From a virus: a stretch of DNA of 45,652 nt. The stretch lies in IMG/VR virus record IMGVR_UViG_3300027865_000013, positions 1 through 45,652 of that record; one strand, written 5' to 3'. Position numbers and translations under genes: made by a program. The stretch's first letter is position 1. Each line of letters opens with the position of its first letter. Shown piece by piece: positions 6,747-14,660 of the stretch. Below the pieces are notes generated by a model. That model was not told where the DNA came from, did no database searches, and worked only from the letters and a program-made list of their open reading frames with translations.

Positions 6747-6977
6747 CTAATCCATTTTCATGGAAGTGTCAAGACCATATTCAACCCTGTCACTGAATTC
6801 TGATTGCTTTCCTGCATTCCAGTTCCTGGTCGGTCTGTGGTATCCCACAACCCTTGAATATACGTCACATTTTGCCCCACATTTATTTCTTTTTGTATTC
6901 CCCCCTTGTCCCCCAAGGGTGATTGATTCTGTTCTTTTTTCTTCTTTTCCAACCATGTTTTCTTGAGACATACTCAT
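6747..6977 (-). CDS. Free-standing NrdD C-terminal glycyl-radical-domain-like protein
   Basis: A 76-residue protein (start at 6977, with an alternative GTG at 6983 or ATG at about 6956). Its second half strongly resembles the C-terminal end of class III anaerobic ribonucleotide reductase (NrdD). Residues 38-47 read DVYSRVVGYH, which fits the glycyl-radical signature with Gly45 as the radical position, and RNWNAGKQSEF followed by a DR pair fits the conserved NrdD tail. Two Cys (33 and 37) precede it, whereas full NrdD has four zinc-binding Cys. The catalytic barrel is absent. By analogy with YfiD and T4 Y06I, which replace a damaged glycyl-radical segment of pyruvate formate-lyase, it could rescue host NrdD. 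The 5' part overlaps the 61-codon gene upstream in another frame, and no strong ribosome binding site is visible, so the exact start is uncertain. Confidence 0.6.
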   Translation of the reverse strand: MSMSQENMVGKEEKRTESITLGGQGGNTKRNKCGAKCDVYSRVVGYHRPTRNWNAGKQSEFSDRVEYGLDTSMKMD

Positions 6978-7068
6978 TCTCACTTTCTGGTAGTACCTTG
7001 AATTTCATTCCACACCCACACTTGCAGGTTCTTTCAACCAAATTCCCCACAGCTTTTTCCAAATCCAT
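6883..7068 (-). CDS. Small Cys-rich zinc-finger-like protein
   Basis: A 61-residue basic protein with an excellent ribosome binding site (GGTGGGAAGGAAATC before the ATG). Residues about 15-19 form CKCGC, followed by a conserved-looking ESENEYVSRKHGW segment, resembling small zinc-binding domains that recognise nucleic acids, though a second Cys pair is missing. Its 3' end overlaps the glycyl-radical-like gene in a different frame. Confidence 0.6.
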   Translation of the reverse strand: MDLEKAVGNLVERTCKCGCGMKFKVLPESENEYVSRKHGWKRRKKNRINHPWGTRGEYKKK

Positions 7069-7116
7069 GATTTCCTTCCCACCTTAACCCATGAAGGTGT
7101 TTATTTCAAATCGGAA

Positions 7117-8343
7117 TTAGGAATAAATCTTGATTTTGGGCTTTGTGTCATGCCTTGTCTTCAAATAGATTTTTTCTCTCAGTAGTATTCCATACTTTCT
7201 GTTTATTGTGAAAATCCATTGATTTGGATTATTGGAACCCATCCACATTTTTGAACCTGAATTTCCCCCAACCCAGTTCCCATTGATGATTTTTTCCCCA
7301 TTGTCACTTGGAAGAATGGCTTCTGTGTGGTGATGACCCATAACAAAGTATGTGAAATACTGGTTCAGCATTTCCATATATTTTGCCTTTGCTCTGTCAA
7401 CCCCGTAGTAAGGAAGACCCATCCACCTTCCAACATCATCACCATGCAGGAAGCAGAAAATCCACCCGCAAGAATCCCAAAGCTGAAACCATGCATCAGA
7501 CCACTGAAATTTCATGTTCCCACCGTTTTCAACTTTGAAGTTGTGGAGCTTCTCTTCAAGGAACAAATAAAACAAATAATCAAAGTTGCATGAAGTGGGT
7601 GCATCACCCTTTCTTCCAATTCTTCCATGATTCCCCATCACACCTGGGACATTAATTGAAAGCTGGGGAAAGGTTTCACTGATTTCACCTAGTACCTTTG
7701 CAAACTCCATTGCACCCTGAACCAGTTGATGAATCACATGAAGGTCAAGATGATATGCCTGACCCTTGAAAATGTCATGCCCTTGCACGATATCACCGAT
7801 GAAAGGAATGACAATCTTCTGCACCTGCTGGGTCAGCAGCTGTGTGTCAATGAACCTTATGACTTCATTTTTCCAGATTTGCAATTCAATCTTAAAGATT
7901 TCAAAATTATATTCATTCAGCCCACCAACGTCTTTCCTTGTGACCTTTTCACCTATCTGACAATCGGAAACAAGAGCCATAATTTCAATGGCTTTATCAC
8001 TGGGTTTCTTTATTCGATGTTTCCTGGGTGGTTTCAATTTTGGCAGTCTATAAATTTCAGCTTTGATCTGCTCTGCAACCAGTTCTGAAATTGCCTGTCC
8101 TTTTCTGAAAAGGGACAGTTCTTTTCTTTCGGCATTTTTTATCAAGTCATCTTTGGTTCTTTGAATTTCAGCTTTTCTGAATGACTCTGGGTCAAATTTC
8201 CCCAGCTCTATTTCTTCAAGATTTTGAAGATTCCCAAATTTATCTTTCCACTCTGTGACACATTTGGTTTTGCAGAAGAATTTTCCCCTTCCTTCATAGT
8301 ATTCACCGCAATTCAGACAATTATTCCTGTAAGTCTTCCCCAT
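7117..8343 (-). CDS. Metallophosphoesterase with N-terminal zinc finger
   Basis: A 408-residue calcineurin-type phosphoesterase. The metal-binding motifs appear in order: SDCQ (126-129, with Asp127), GDIVQGHD (183-190), GNHGR (237-241), HGDD (300-303) and GHHHTE (336-341). The N-terminus carries four Cys (9, 12, 24, 28) in a small zinc finger, followed by a basic helical linker, which suggests nucleic-acid binding. Related phage enzymes may act as nucleases or phosphatases; the true substrate is not readable. AGGGGGG precedes the ATG. A strong terminator (8453-8486) isolates the gene from upstream transcription, so it likely has its own promoter in the 110 bp before it, though none is clear. 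Confidence 0.85.
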   Translation of the reverse strand: MGKTYRNNCLNCGEYYEGRGKFFCKTKCVTEWKDKFGNLQNLEEIELGKFDPESFRKAEIQRTKDDLIKNAERKELSLFRKGQAISELVAEQIKAEIYRLPKLKPPRKHRIKKPSDKAIEIMALVSDCQIGEKVTRKDVGGLNEYNFEIFKIELQIWKNEVIRFIDTQLLTQQVQKIVIPFIGDIVQGHDIFKGQAYHLDLHVIHQLVQGAMEFAKVLGEISETFPQLSINVPGVMGNHGRIGRKGDAPTSCNFDYLFYLFLEEKLHNFKVENGGNMKFQWSDAWFQLWDSCGWIFCFLHGDDVGRWMGLPYYGVDRAKAKYMEMLNQYFTYFVMGHHHTEAILPSDNGEKIINGNWVGGNSGSKMWMGSNNPNQWIFTINRKYGILLREKIYLKTRHDTKPKIKIYS

Positions 8344-8452
8344 AAAACCCCCCTATTGGACTGTTTCTGAAGCAAGAAATGCTGTAAATCTATTGAATTG
8401 TTTAGATATCCCATCAAGGAAAGGCTAAATGTCCGTTATTAGTAAAGTCAAG

Positions 8453-8486
8453 AAAAAAGCCCTGACAACTAGTGTCAAGGCTTTTC
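8453..8486. terminator. Rho-independent terminator
   Basis: A stem formed by AAAAGCC and TGACA on one side and TGTCA and GGCTTTT on the other has one mismatch and a 5-base loop. On the minus strand it ends in six T residues. It should stop transcripts of the small-gene operon ending at 8516 before they reach the phosphoesterase gene. Confidence 0.8.
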
Positions 8487-8515
8487 TGGGTTGCTTTGAA
8501 TCCCTGTCAGAAGAA

Positions 8516-8731
8516 TCAAGCTGATGACTTTAACAGGGAATCATTCAGTCTGTCAAGGTCTGAAAGAAAGTTTTTGTTCCCAATCTTGAAAATGTTGTTC
8601 CTAGTGTACTTGATACAGGTCAGGATGTGTTCCAGTTCCTGTGCTGATAATTCAACCAGCACTTTGTCTGATCGGTTTTCTGTTGACTGTGAATCCTCTT
8701 GAACGTCTGTGTTTTCTTCTTTGTTTGACAC
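8516..8731 (-). CDS. Small hypothetical protein
   Basis: A 71-residue protein. The GTG at 8731 is chosen because AGGGGG, overlapping the end of the preceding gene, lies about 7 bases upstream. An acidic, polar N-terminus is followed by two predicted helices. Last gene before a terminator. Not recognised. Confidence 0.6.
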   Translation of the reverse strand: MSNKEENTDVQEDSQSTENRSDKVLVELSAQELEHILTCIKYTRNNIFKIGNKNFLSDLDRLNDSLLKSSA

Positions 8732-8735
8732 TGTG

Positions 8736-8843
8736 TTACCCCCTGAATTCTTTGGTTTGATACCACAGATAACAGCAGACAATGACAAGTATTGTCCATG
8801 AAATCAGTGCATCTTTCCAGTGTGTTTGAAAAAATTCCTTCAT
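8736..8843 (-). CDS. 35-residue single-span membrane peptide
   Basis: Starts at 8843 behind AGGGGGATAT. One hydrophobic span (about residues 12-27, WTILVIVCCYLWY) follows a short polar N-terminus. One of several very small membrane genes in this stretch. Function unknown. Confidence 0.55.
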   Translation of the reverse strand: MKEFFQTHWKDALISWTILVIVCCYLWYQTKEFRG

Positions 8844-8854
8844 GTTATATCCCC

Positions 8855-9004
8855 CTATTTGACAAAGAATGCTGCAATCCCAGCACCCAAACCCATTCCC
8901 AACAGACACATTGTCACAGCTACACAAAACCATACTGTTTGGAATGTATGAAGTGGAATGACAACTTCTTTCCCCTGCGGTCTTTTTATTATTTTAGCTT
9001 TCAT
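8855..9004 (-). CDS. 49-residue single-span membrane protein
   Basis: The start at 9004 follows AAGGGGAAAAAG. A basic N-terminus and one C-terminal membrane span (about 24-47) rich in Gly suggest a small N-in membrane protein. It overlaps the preceding gene by 11 bases. Not recognised. Confidence 0.55.
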   Translation of the reverse strand: MKAKIIKRPQGKEVVIPLHTFQTVWFCVAVTMCLLGMGLGAGIAAFFVK

Positions 9005-9209
9005 TTTCTTTTTCCCCTTTTCCTTCCCCAAATGCACCTTTCAGAACATCATCAAGAAAGTTTGAATCAGCATCACCTAGTGTGACCCTAGTAATTAGAT
9101 TGATTATCGCCATTCGATCAGTTAGCTGATGGATGTCATTTGGGATAATCGCTGTTAAAGTTCTAATTTGTTCCAGTGGGCTTAAATGTGAAAATTCAAC
9201 ATAGGTCAT
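8994..9209 (-). CDS. Small hypothetical protein
   Basis: A 71-residue mainly helical protein with GGGGGAATGAC before its ATG. No membrane span and no recognised motif. The acidic tail overlaps the next gene. Confidence 0.6.
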   Translation of the reverse strand: MTYVEFSHLSPLEQIRTLTAIIPNDIHQLTDRMAIINLITRVTLGDADSNFLDDVLKGAFGEGKGEKENES

Positions 9210-9210
9210 G

Positions 9211-9411
9211 TCATTCCCCCATCAAACGTCCAATAAGTTTGTTAATGCCGTAGTAAGTATGGGCACCAGCAAACAAACCCCACCCGATAGCAAAGGCACC
9301 CCACCACAAATTCACAAACTTTGTGAACCTGGTCCCTAGTCCTGAAAAGGTTCCCTTGAAAAAATATTTGATGTATTGCCAACTGAATCTATTGATTTTT
9401 TTTCTCAGCAT
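9211..9411 (-). CDS. Small membrane-associated protein
   Basis: A 66-residue protein with a basic N-terminus and one hydrophobic, aromatic-rich segment (about 34-53). GAAGGGGAA precedes the ATG. Not recognised. Confidence 0.6.
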   Translation of the reverse strand: MLRKKINRFSWQYIKYFFKGTFSGLGTRFTKFVNLWWGAFAIGWGLFAGAHTYYGINKLIGRLMGE

Positions 9412-9413
9412 TT

Positions 9414-9599
9414 TTATTCCCCTTCATCATTATCTAGGATGTCCACAATTCCAGCTGCTTCTTCAAAGTAGTCATAATAATCATGCGTGGTCCCATCTTT
9501 CATTTTGATTGAAAAAAACCAGTTTGATGTGGTTTCTTTGAAAATGTACTCAGATATTTCACTGACCCTGATTCTTTTTTCTTTAATTCTAATGAACAT
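9414..9599 (-). CDS. Small hypothetical protein
   Basis: A 61-residue protein with alternating strands at the N-terminus and an acidic helical end (YFEEAAGIVDILDND). GGGGTGG lies just upstream of the ATG. No family recognised. Confidence 0.6.
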   Translation of the reverse strand: MFIRIKEKRIRVSEISEYIFKETTSNWFFSIKMKDGTTHDYYDYFEEAAGIVDILDNDEGE

Positions 9600-9600
9600 A

Positions 9601-9735
9601 CTACCACCCCATTATTTTTGAAGCTGTCCAGATTCCTGCATATAATCCAAATCCACCTGAAAAGCCATGAAGCAACCACTTCCCCTGAACAATGACATTT
9701 GCCAAAATTCGTCCAACAATTTCATTTTTATCCAC
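9601..9735 (-). CDS. 44-residue small membrane-like protein
   Basis: A short frame opened by GTG at 9735, with AAGAGGTC a few bases upstream, ending at TAG next to the following start. The product is hydrophobic and Gly-rich in its second half (LLHGFSGGFGLYAGIW), compatible with one membrane span. It fills the otherwise empty gap between two genes of the operon. Confidence 0.45.
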   Translation of the reverse strand: MDKNEIVGRILANVIVQGKWLLHGFSGGFGLYAGIWTASKIMGW

Positions 9736-9806
9736 AGTTTGACCTCTTTTCCCTTGAATATTTGTGTTTTTACATGTGTCTATTCAATCATTATGCCAAA
9801 ACATCA

Positions 9807-10184
9807 CTATTTCAGAACCCGTTTAATAATCCGCTGAACATCATCCAACTTTGCTTGAACAATCACGTCTTCACCCAGCGTGATGTCTTCCATGACCATA
9901 TGAAGTTCTAGATCATTGCTCTTAATTATGTTTTCTAGCAACCAATGCAGTGTCCCCTTTTCCTTTTTCCTGACTTCCTCCATTGCTTTAACAAAGCCCA
10001 TTATAAAAACAAATCGAAGTGTGTCATTGTCAGTTCTTTTTAGAATTTCATGGTTCTTTGGTGAATTGAATTTCAAGTTCATCATTGTTTTGTCAAACAA
10101 TTCACTTGCTGCGTCAACCTCCTTCTGATTCTCCGGTGAAGATTGATCTTTGATTCCAATTGGTTCTGTTTGTTTTTCACTCAT
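9807..10184 (-). CDS. Hypothetical acidic helical protein
   Basis: A 125-residue protein, start overlapping the preceding stop (ATGA), with AGAGGAATTAAG upstream. The first 30 residues are polar and probably disordered; the rest is helical with a LDDVQRIIKRVL ending. Not recognised. Confidence 0.7.
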   Translation of the reverse strand: MSEKQTEPIGIKDQSSPENQKEVDAASELFDKTMMNLKFNSPKNHEILKRTDNDTLRFVFIMGFVKAMEEVRKKEKGTLHWLLENIIKSNDLELHMVMEDITLGEDVIVQAKLDDVQRIIKRVLK

Positions 10185-10999
10185 TTTCTTAATTCCTCTA
10201 GTAAAGGGGAAACAAGTTTGTTCAACCTGATCTTTTTCCCCTGTGGTTCAGTTCCTTCAATACCCTGTGCAATGGGAGATGTCTGAAAATACCAGTCCCA
10301 TGCATATTGAAGGTCAATTTTTTTCAAAATCCATTTCATCAATGGGTTCCAAGGTGTTTTAAGTCTTTCACCTGCCTGATGGACAAGCAAAGTCAGGTTC
10401 AGCTTTGAACTGGTTTCATTCTTGTCCTGGTAGGTTGCAGCAGCACATGCAATCACTAGAAAAAAATCTGTGCAGAGTAGGACAGGATAGAACACCCACC
10501 AGCCCAAAGACCTGATAAACATTCCCCAGTGCTGGGGATGCAGAAAATCTGTGACATTAGGGCAGAACCCCAGCCTTTTGATGTGGTATCCAAGTGCATA
10601 TCCAAGCATTTTCATGACAATGTGCCCATGATACCTGCTGTCCATAGCTAGAATCAAAGTCACTAGGTTGTCCCTTGATACAACTTCAGGAACTTCTTCC
10701 TTCTGTTGTTCATTAGGTTCAACACCAAACCAGCCCTTGACAGTACACCAGATTTTAGTCCAGCCCCAGTGGAACCTTGGATATTTTGCATCAGGGTGCC
10801 TAATGAATAAACATTCCCTGCTGAACACTGTTTCAAGTGCCTTCCTGAACAGTTCCCTGTCCTTGGATGTGCATTCCCCTGTGTGCTGGGTGATGTACTG
10901 AACACACCCAGTCCTTTGTGTTGCATCTCCTGGGTCACCCGCCCAAAAAAGACCATATTTGTCAGGTGGGCAAACCTCCATGAATTCATTTCTGGTCAT
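10181..10999 (-). CDS. Hypothetical Trp- and Cys-rich protein with hydrophobic segment
   Basis: A 272-residue protein of unknown family. It is rich in Trp and Cys and has one hydrophobic segment at about residues 166-187 (WWVFYPVLLCTDFFLVIACA) that may be a membrane helix. Start at 10999 overlaps the stop of the small gene upstream (TAATG). It is the largest protein of this small-gene operon and may anchor others at the membrane; this is a guess from context. Confidence 0.7.
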   Translation of the reverse strand: MTRNEFMEVCPPDKYGLFWAGDPGDATQRTGCVQYITQHTGECTSKDRELFRKALETVFSRECLFIRHPDAKYPRFHWGWTKIWCTVKGWFGVEPNEQQKEEVPEVVSRDNLVTLILAMDSRYHGHIVMKMLGYALGYHIKRLGFCPNVTDFLHPQHWGMFIRSLGWWVFYPVLLCTDFFLVIACAAATYQDKNETSSKLNLTLLVHQAGERLKTPWNPLMKWILKKIDLQYAWDWYFQTSPIAQGIEGTEPQGKKIRLNKLVSPLLEELRK

Positions 11000-11169
11000 T
11001 AGTACATCCCCCCATTTTCCCTACGGATAACCCTGACACAATTCTGACAGGATGGTTCTTCTTCAGCCTTCACAAGAATTCCTTTATTGTATTTTGTGAC
11101 TCTGACACCGCACACTGTGAAACCCCTGAACCCCCACTTCCCCTGTGTATGCGTTTTTTCATTCTTCAT
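10999..11169 (-). CDS. 56-residue basic Cys protein
   Basis: A short frame read from 11169 to TAA at 10999-11001, with AAAGGA upstream. It contains three Cys, two of them in CQNC near the C-terminus, followed by VRVIRR. It closes the gap between the HNH gene and the 272-residue gene and overlaps the latter's start. Function unknown. Confidence 0.5.
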   Translation of the reverse strand: MKNEKTHTQGKWGFRGFTVCGVRVTKYNKGILVKAEEEPSCQNCVRVIRRENGGMY

Positions 11170-11181
11170 GGTCTGTCCTTT

Positions 11182-11538
11182 CTAATCATCTGAAGGAATC
11201 CACACTTCTTCAGCAGGGTCAGGACGTTTTCTGAACCTACAATGTTCTGTGTTTTCCATCTGTGTTATCACCCTTAAATTTGATTTTCTACAGTCTAGGC
11301 TTTCACCGTTGATGTGGTCAACCACTTTGTTCCTAGGTGGTTTCATTATGAACCTGTGCATGTAAATTGATTTACGTTTTTTTCGTGTAGACCCTTTTAC
11401 CCATGCCCTTGCATAACATTTCCCACCCTTTTCTTCAGGCCTGGTCCATGTAGCATACCAGTTCAATGTGGACAATTTTTCAAAGTCTTCAGCATCCACA
11501 AGTGCAACTTTCCCTTTTGTCAGTTGGATTTCCTTCAT
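11182..11538 (-). CDS. HNH endonuclease (HNH_3 type)
   Basis: A 118-residue nuclease. The N-terminal part resembles the small domain common in phage homing nucleases (LTKGKVALVDAEDFEKL, then NWYAT). The HNH core follows: MHRFI at about 60, VDHINGE at about 73-79 and SNLRVIT at about 85-92. Such genes are typically free-standing homing endonucleases that spread between phages by cutting unoccupied sites. It sits directly downstream of the primase-helicase gene, 8 bp away. Confidence 0.85.
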   Translation of the reverse strand: MKEIQLTKGKVALVDAEDFEKLSTLNWYATWTRPEEKGGKCYARAWVKGSTRKKRKSIYMHRFIMKPPRNKVVDHINGESLDCRKSNLRVITQMENTEHCRFRKRPDPAEEVWIPSDD

Positions 11539-11546
11539 GATTCCCC

Positions 11547-13886
11547 TTAAAAGTTTTGAAGATTGTCAACCCTGACACCACACATCACAGCAGTCTTTTT
11601 TCCCTCAACAGGCTTCCTTTTATACCTGTCATGGATTTTGGGAATCAGCCTTTTTATTCTCTTCCCAAATGTGATCATGGTTTCAGGCTTTTCACCCCTT
11701 CTTTCAGTGAAAAATTTATAGTTTGAATATAGTGCCTGAACTGGTGTGAAAGCATCTTCATTGATTTTTTCATCAACATGCACCATGTCCAGAAACCAAG
11801 CCTGAACTGAATTTGTTGCAAGCTGGTATTTGCTTATTTCTTTGTCGATGCTTGAACTTTTTGTGAATCCCTTCTGTTCTTTCAGTCTCTTATACCCATC
11901 AAGAATAAGATTGAACACACCTGGAAGTTCTTCCAGTAGTTTTGCCTTCAGGAATGGGTCACACTTCTTCCCCTCAAATTCCTGAGTAAAGGGAACAATC
12001 AGAAGCCTTCTGAAAAATCCCTTTGTAGTGTCCCTTGACTTAGGAAGTTCATTGCAAGCAAACATCAGCTTGCACCTGTTCTGAATTGTGTAGGGTTGCT
12101 TATATAACTGTTTCACAAGTGTTTCACCACCTGTCACAAGGTTCTTGAATAATGATGATTCAGTCATTGAATAGTGCGGTGTTTCTTCTGCAAGGTTGAA
12201 AAGCTTTCCATCAAGCTGATACCTGTTGGTTTCTGTCTTCAGTTCCCCCAAAGTCAATGAAGAATAGTTGTCTCTTCCTGCTGCTGCCCTTAGTACGTTC
12301 ATAAAGGTGCTTTTTCCATTTGCACCTTCACCTGTCATTATCATGGCTTTGTCAGTCCAGCATTCATCATTGCTGAAAAGATATCCCCCAAATTCCATCA
12401 AAACTTTTATAACATTTGCATCATCCCCAGTTACTTCCTGAAGAAATTTGATGAACTTAGGACACTGCGCTTCTGCATCATAGTCATATGGTAAAACGTA
12501 TCTGAAACCGTATTTGATTGAATGTGGTTGAAGTTCCATTGTGTCTATGTCAAGCACACCATTTTGGAAATTCATTTTTCTTTCTACAGATTCCTGAAAC
12601 CATTTGGTGCTTCTCAGGTTTGTTCTACACACAAGGCTTCTGAACTCCATGCACATTGCATTGTTTGCTGTGGGTTTGAAGTGTGCCTGACTGAAGCCTT
12701 CCAGTTCTACATCACTGAAAGATTCCCAGTGCTTTCCATTCCACACAAAACAAATCCTGCTTTCACCGTATGTCACATATGGATGCAATGATTCAAAGTA
12801 TCTTCTCAAATCCTCATAACAAGGTTTCCCAACTCTTTTCCCTTTGTCTGTGTATTTGACAGAATGAAACCCTGTGTTCCTGGTTGCAATATAGTCTTCA
12901 CCCCTGATCAGTATAGGTGATCTTACTTTTCCTTTTTCTGGACACTCTTCACACCCAGCCCACATTGCTTCAATGTTCTTACATGTTCTGGGTCCGGATG
13001 CATCAAGGGCATGATTCAGTTTTTCATCGGTTTCTTCTATTGTGTAGGATGGATGTTCACAGGAATAAGTATGTGCAAGCTTCCTTCCTTCCTTCATTCG
13101 TCCCAGTATTGAAAGAAGGGCATACCACATTGATTCATGCACTTCATCCTGGTCCCTCTTACAGTGCTTCAAGAACAGGCAACTTTCAAGAACAGATTTG
13201 TCATCACAATCAGGATATTTTTCAAACTGTTCAGGTGTTATATGCTCACCTTTCTTGATAATTGGAATCCTGCTGCATTCTGTCAGACTGAAATTTGATG
13301 GTTCAATATTTCCCTGCATCAATTCTGCTAGTCTTTCAGGCTTTCCTGGTTTGATATTCAATGTATTTGGAAGCCTTAAAAGCCTTGCAGGTGACCACAC
13401 AGCAGGGTCTGCAACCCCTGTCAGGTCTGCTTTTTTCAGTGCTGCTGTAATTCTACTACACACCGCTTTATAATGTGGGCGGTATTCCTTAAAGTGGGTC
13501 AACTTTGTAAAGGGCTTTTTCAGCCCGACAATTATTTGAAGACCATTCCCTGAAAACACAACACCTGTCTTCTTCTCTTCAAGTTTCAAAACCGAAAGGA
13601 CTATTGGAACGTATGCTTTTCTATTCTCAACATCAATCCCATCAATATCAAATGGGATGATCTGCTGTGACACAAATTTCCTGCCTGTTTCTTCCAGACA
13701 GATTGCTGCTGTGTAGTAAAGATTAAATTTTTCTTTTTCTGGGACTTTCTTCAATATAGCGTCGATGTTCTTAAAAAGGCTGGGGACAGAATCCGACCTC
13801 CAGCCTTTTTCAAAAAATGTTTCAAAAGACACATCCTGCTGTTTCTTCTCAGAATAGGTCTTTCTTAACCCCAATACTTGAATCAT
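11547..13886 (-). CDS. Primase-helicase (AEP-like primase plus D5/SF3 helicase)
   Basis: A 779-residue replication protein; the start at 13886 follows AAAAGGGGAATCC. The N-terminal third has archaeo-eukaryotic primase features: DID (80-82), SGNGLQ (112-117) and the SPARLLRLPNT segment near 165. A Cys pair region (about 302-315) may bind zinc. The C-terminal half is a D5-type superfamily 3 helicase with Walker A GEGANGKST (519-527), Walker B LFNLAEE (562-568) and motif C ending in Asn612 (FACNELP). It should unwind the fork and make primers for the polymerase encoded at 16141. The gene is transcribed divergently from the polymerase operon; both share the control region at 13887-14177. Confidence 0.92.
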   Translation of the reverse strand: MIQVLGLRKTYSEKKQQDVSFETFFEKGWRSDSVPSLFKNIDAILKKVPEKEKFNLYYTAAICLEETGRKFVSQQIIPFDIDGIDVENRKAYVPIVLSVLKLEEKKTGVVFSGNGLQIIVGLKKPFTKLTHFKEYRPHYKAVCSRITAALKKADLTGVADPAVWSPARLLRLPNTLNIKPGKPERLAELMQGNIEPSNFSLTECSRIPIIKKGEHITPEQFEKYPDCDDKSVLESCLFLKHCKRDQDEVHESMWYALLSILGRMKEGRKLAHTYSCEHPSYTIEETDEKLNHALDASGPRTCKNIEAMWAGCEECPEKGKVRSPILIRGEDYIATRNTGFHSVKYTDKGKRVGKPCYEDLRRYFESLHPYVTYGESRICFVWNGKHWESFSDVELEGFSQAHFKPTANNAMCMEFRSLVCRTNLRSTKWFQESVERKMNFQNGVLDIDTMELQPHSIKYGFRYVLPYDYDAEAQCPKFIKFLQEVTGDDANVIKVLMEFGGYLFSNDECWTDKAMIMTGEGANGKSTFMNVLRAAAGRDNYSSLTLGELKTETNRYQLDGKLFNLAEETPHYSMTESSLFKNLVTGGETLVKQLYKQPYTIQNRCKLMFACNELPKSRDTTKGFFRRLLIVPFTQEFEGKKCDPFLKAKLLEELPGVFNLILDGYKRLKEQKGFTKSSSIDKEISKYQLATNSVQAWFLDMVHVDEKINEDAFTPVQALYSNYKFFTERRGEKPETMITFGKRIKRLIPKIHDRYKRKPVEGKKTAVMCGVRVDNLQNF

Positions 13887-14048
13887 GGATTCCCCTTTTA
13901 ACATGTCTTTATTCTGTTTGCCTTTTCCAAAGGAAGAATTCACCAATACCTTGAAAATTTATTTTTTTCAAGCTTGATTTTAATATTTTTCCAGTATAGT
14001 GTTCTTGAAAGCTTTCAGGCTTCCTGCCTGACTGCCTTTTCCACAAGT

Positions 14049-14087
14049 TGGGGAACTTGAACAAAGATTCAGGTTCCCCACTTTTTT
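14049..14087 (+). terminator. Rho-independent terminator upstream of the replication operon
   Basis: A 13-bp stem (14049-14061 with 14068-14080, one G-T pair) with a 6-base loop is followed by six T residues. There is no plus-strand gene in the 200 bp before it. It may insulate the operon from transcription initiating further left, or act as an attenuator for a promoter near 13974-14000 (TTGATT, 15-bp spacer, TATAGT). Confidence 0.75.
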
Positions 14088-14088
14088 A

Positions 14089-14117
14089 TTGACAACAGGT
14101 CTTCACTGTGCTAGTTA
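14089..14117 (+). promoter_or_regulatory. Promoter of the replication operon
   Basis: TTGACA (14089-14094), a 17-bp spacer ending in TGC and TAGTTA (14112-14117) form a candidate extended -10 promoter directly after the terminator and 60 bp before the first gene. The -35 is consensus but the -10 is weak. The 3' arm of the 12-bp inverted repeat lies just downstream, where a repressor could bind. Confidence 0.5.
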
Positions 14118-14177
14118 ACTGAACTTGTGGAAATGGTAGAAAGCAAACTTCAAAAAATTTAATTGTGGGGAATTCAA

Positions 14178-14660
14178 ATGGACTTAATGGAAGCAGTCCC
14201 TGTGGTACCAGTCTTGAACAATGCTGTCAGGGGACTATGCCTGAAGCCATATCACGGACATAAAAAAGGTTGTCCAAATTATGGAAAAGCAGACAGGTGC
14301 CCACCTAATGCAAAATTACTGTGGGACATTATTGATAAGGATAAGCCTGTTCTGTGTGTTTATAATAAATTTCCTTTCGGTGAACATGTGGCCAAAATGA
14401 AAAAACTCCACCCTGAATGGAGTCAGAAGCAATGTGAATGCTGTCTTTATTGGCAAGGGACTGCTAGAAAACAATTAAAAGAAAAAATCAAACGTGCTGT
14501 TGATGGTCGGGGTCTGTTCGGGAACACTTTAGAAATTCTCACAACACCTGAAGCCTGTGGTGTTGATGTAACAGCGACAATGAAAAGAATAGGTATTGAT
14601 CTTGAATGGCCGCCCAAAAAATTTACCTACCAAGTGGCAATTATTGGATATATGAAATGA
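14178..14660 (+). CDS. Cys-rich metal-binding protein (DUF2284-like)
   Basis: A 160-residue protein, start at 14178 behind GTGGGGAATTC. Ten Cys include a CPNYG (32-36) and CPPN (41-44) pair reminiscent of DUF2284 predicted metal-binding proteins, plus QCECC at about 85-89. This suggests a zinc or iron-sulfur site. It opens the replication operon, so a role in DNA metabolism is possible. The family match rests on the Cys pattern alone. Confidence 0.6.
   Translation: MDLMEAVPVVPVLNNAVRGLCLKPYHGHKKGCPNYGKADRCPPNAKLLWDIIDKDKPVLCVYNKFPFGEHVAKMKKLHPEWSQKQCECCLYWQGTARKQLKEKIKRAVDGRGLFGNTLEILTTPEACGVDVTATMKRIGIDLEWPPKKFTYQVAIIGYMK

Larger units (their letters stand above)
13887..14177. promoter_or_regulatory. 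Divergent control region of the replication genes
   Basis: The gap holds several structures. CTTGAAAA (13950-13957) and TTTTCAAG (13965-13972) form an inverted repeat before the primase-helicase. TCAGGC (14015-14020) and GCCTGA (14026-14031) form a second. TTTCCACAAGTT (14038-14049) and AACTTGTGGAAA (14122-14133) form a perfect 12-bp inverted repeat that encloses a terminator and a promoter. These are likely operators or RNA structures that balance leftward and rightward replication genes. Confidence 0.5.

Noticed and set aside
6934-6940. In-phase A AAA AAG slippery heptamer in the small zinc-finger gene, suggesting a frameshift fusion to the NrdD-like frame
   Set aside because: A -1 shift here enters the third frame, which shows no family resemblance. 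The NrdD-like frame would need a +1 shift, so independent initiation is more likely.
8344-8452. Promoter for the metallophosphoesterase gene
   Set aside because: The gene needs one because a terminator lies upstream, but no pair of boxes with acceptable spacing could be identified with confidence on the minus strand.
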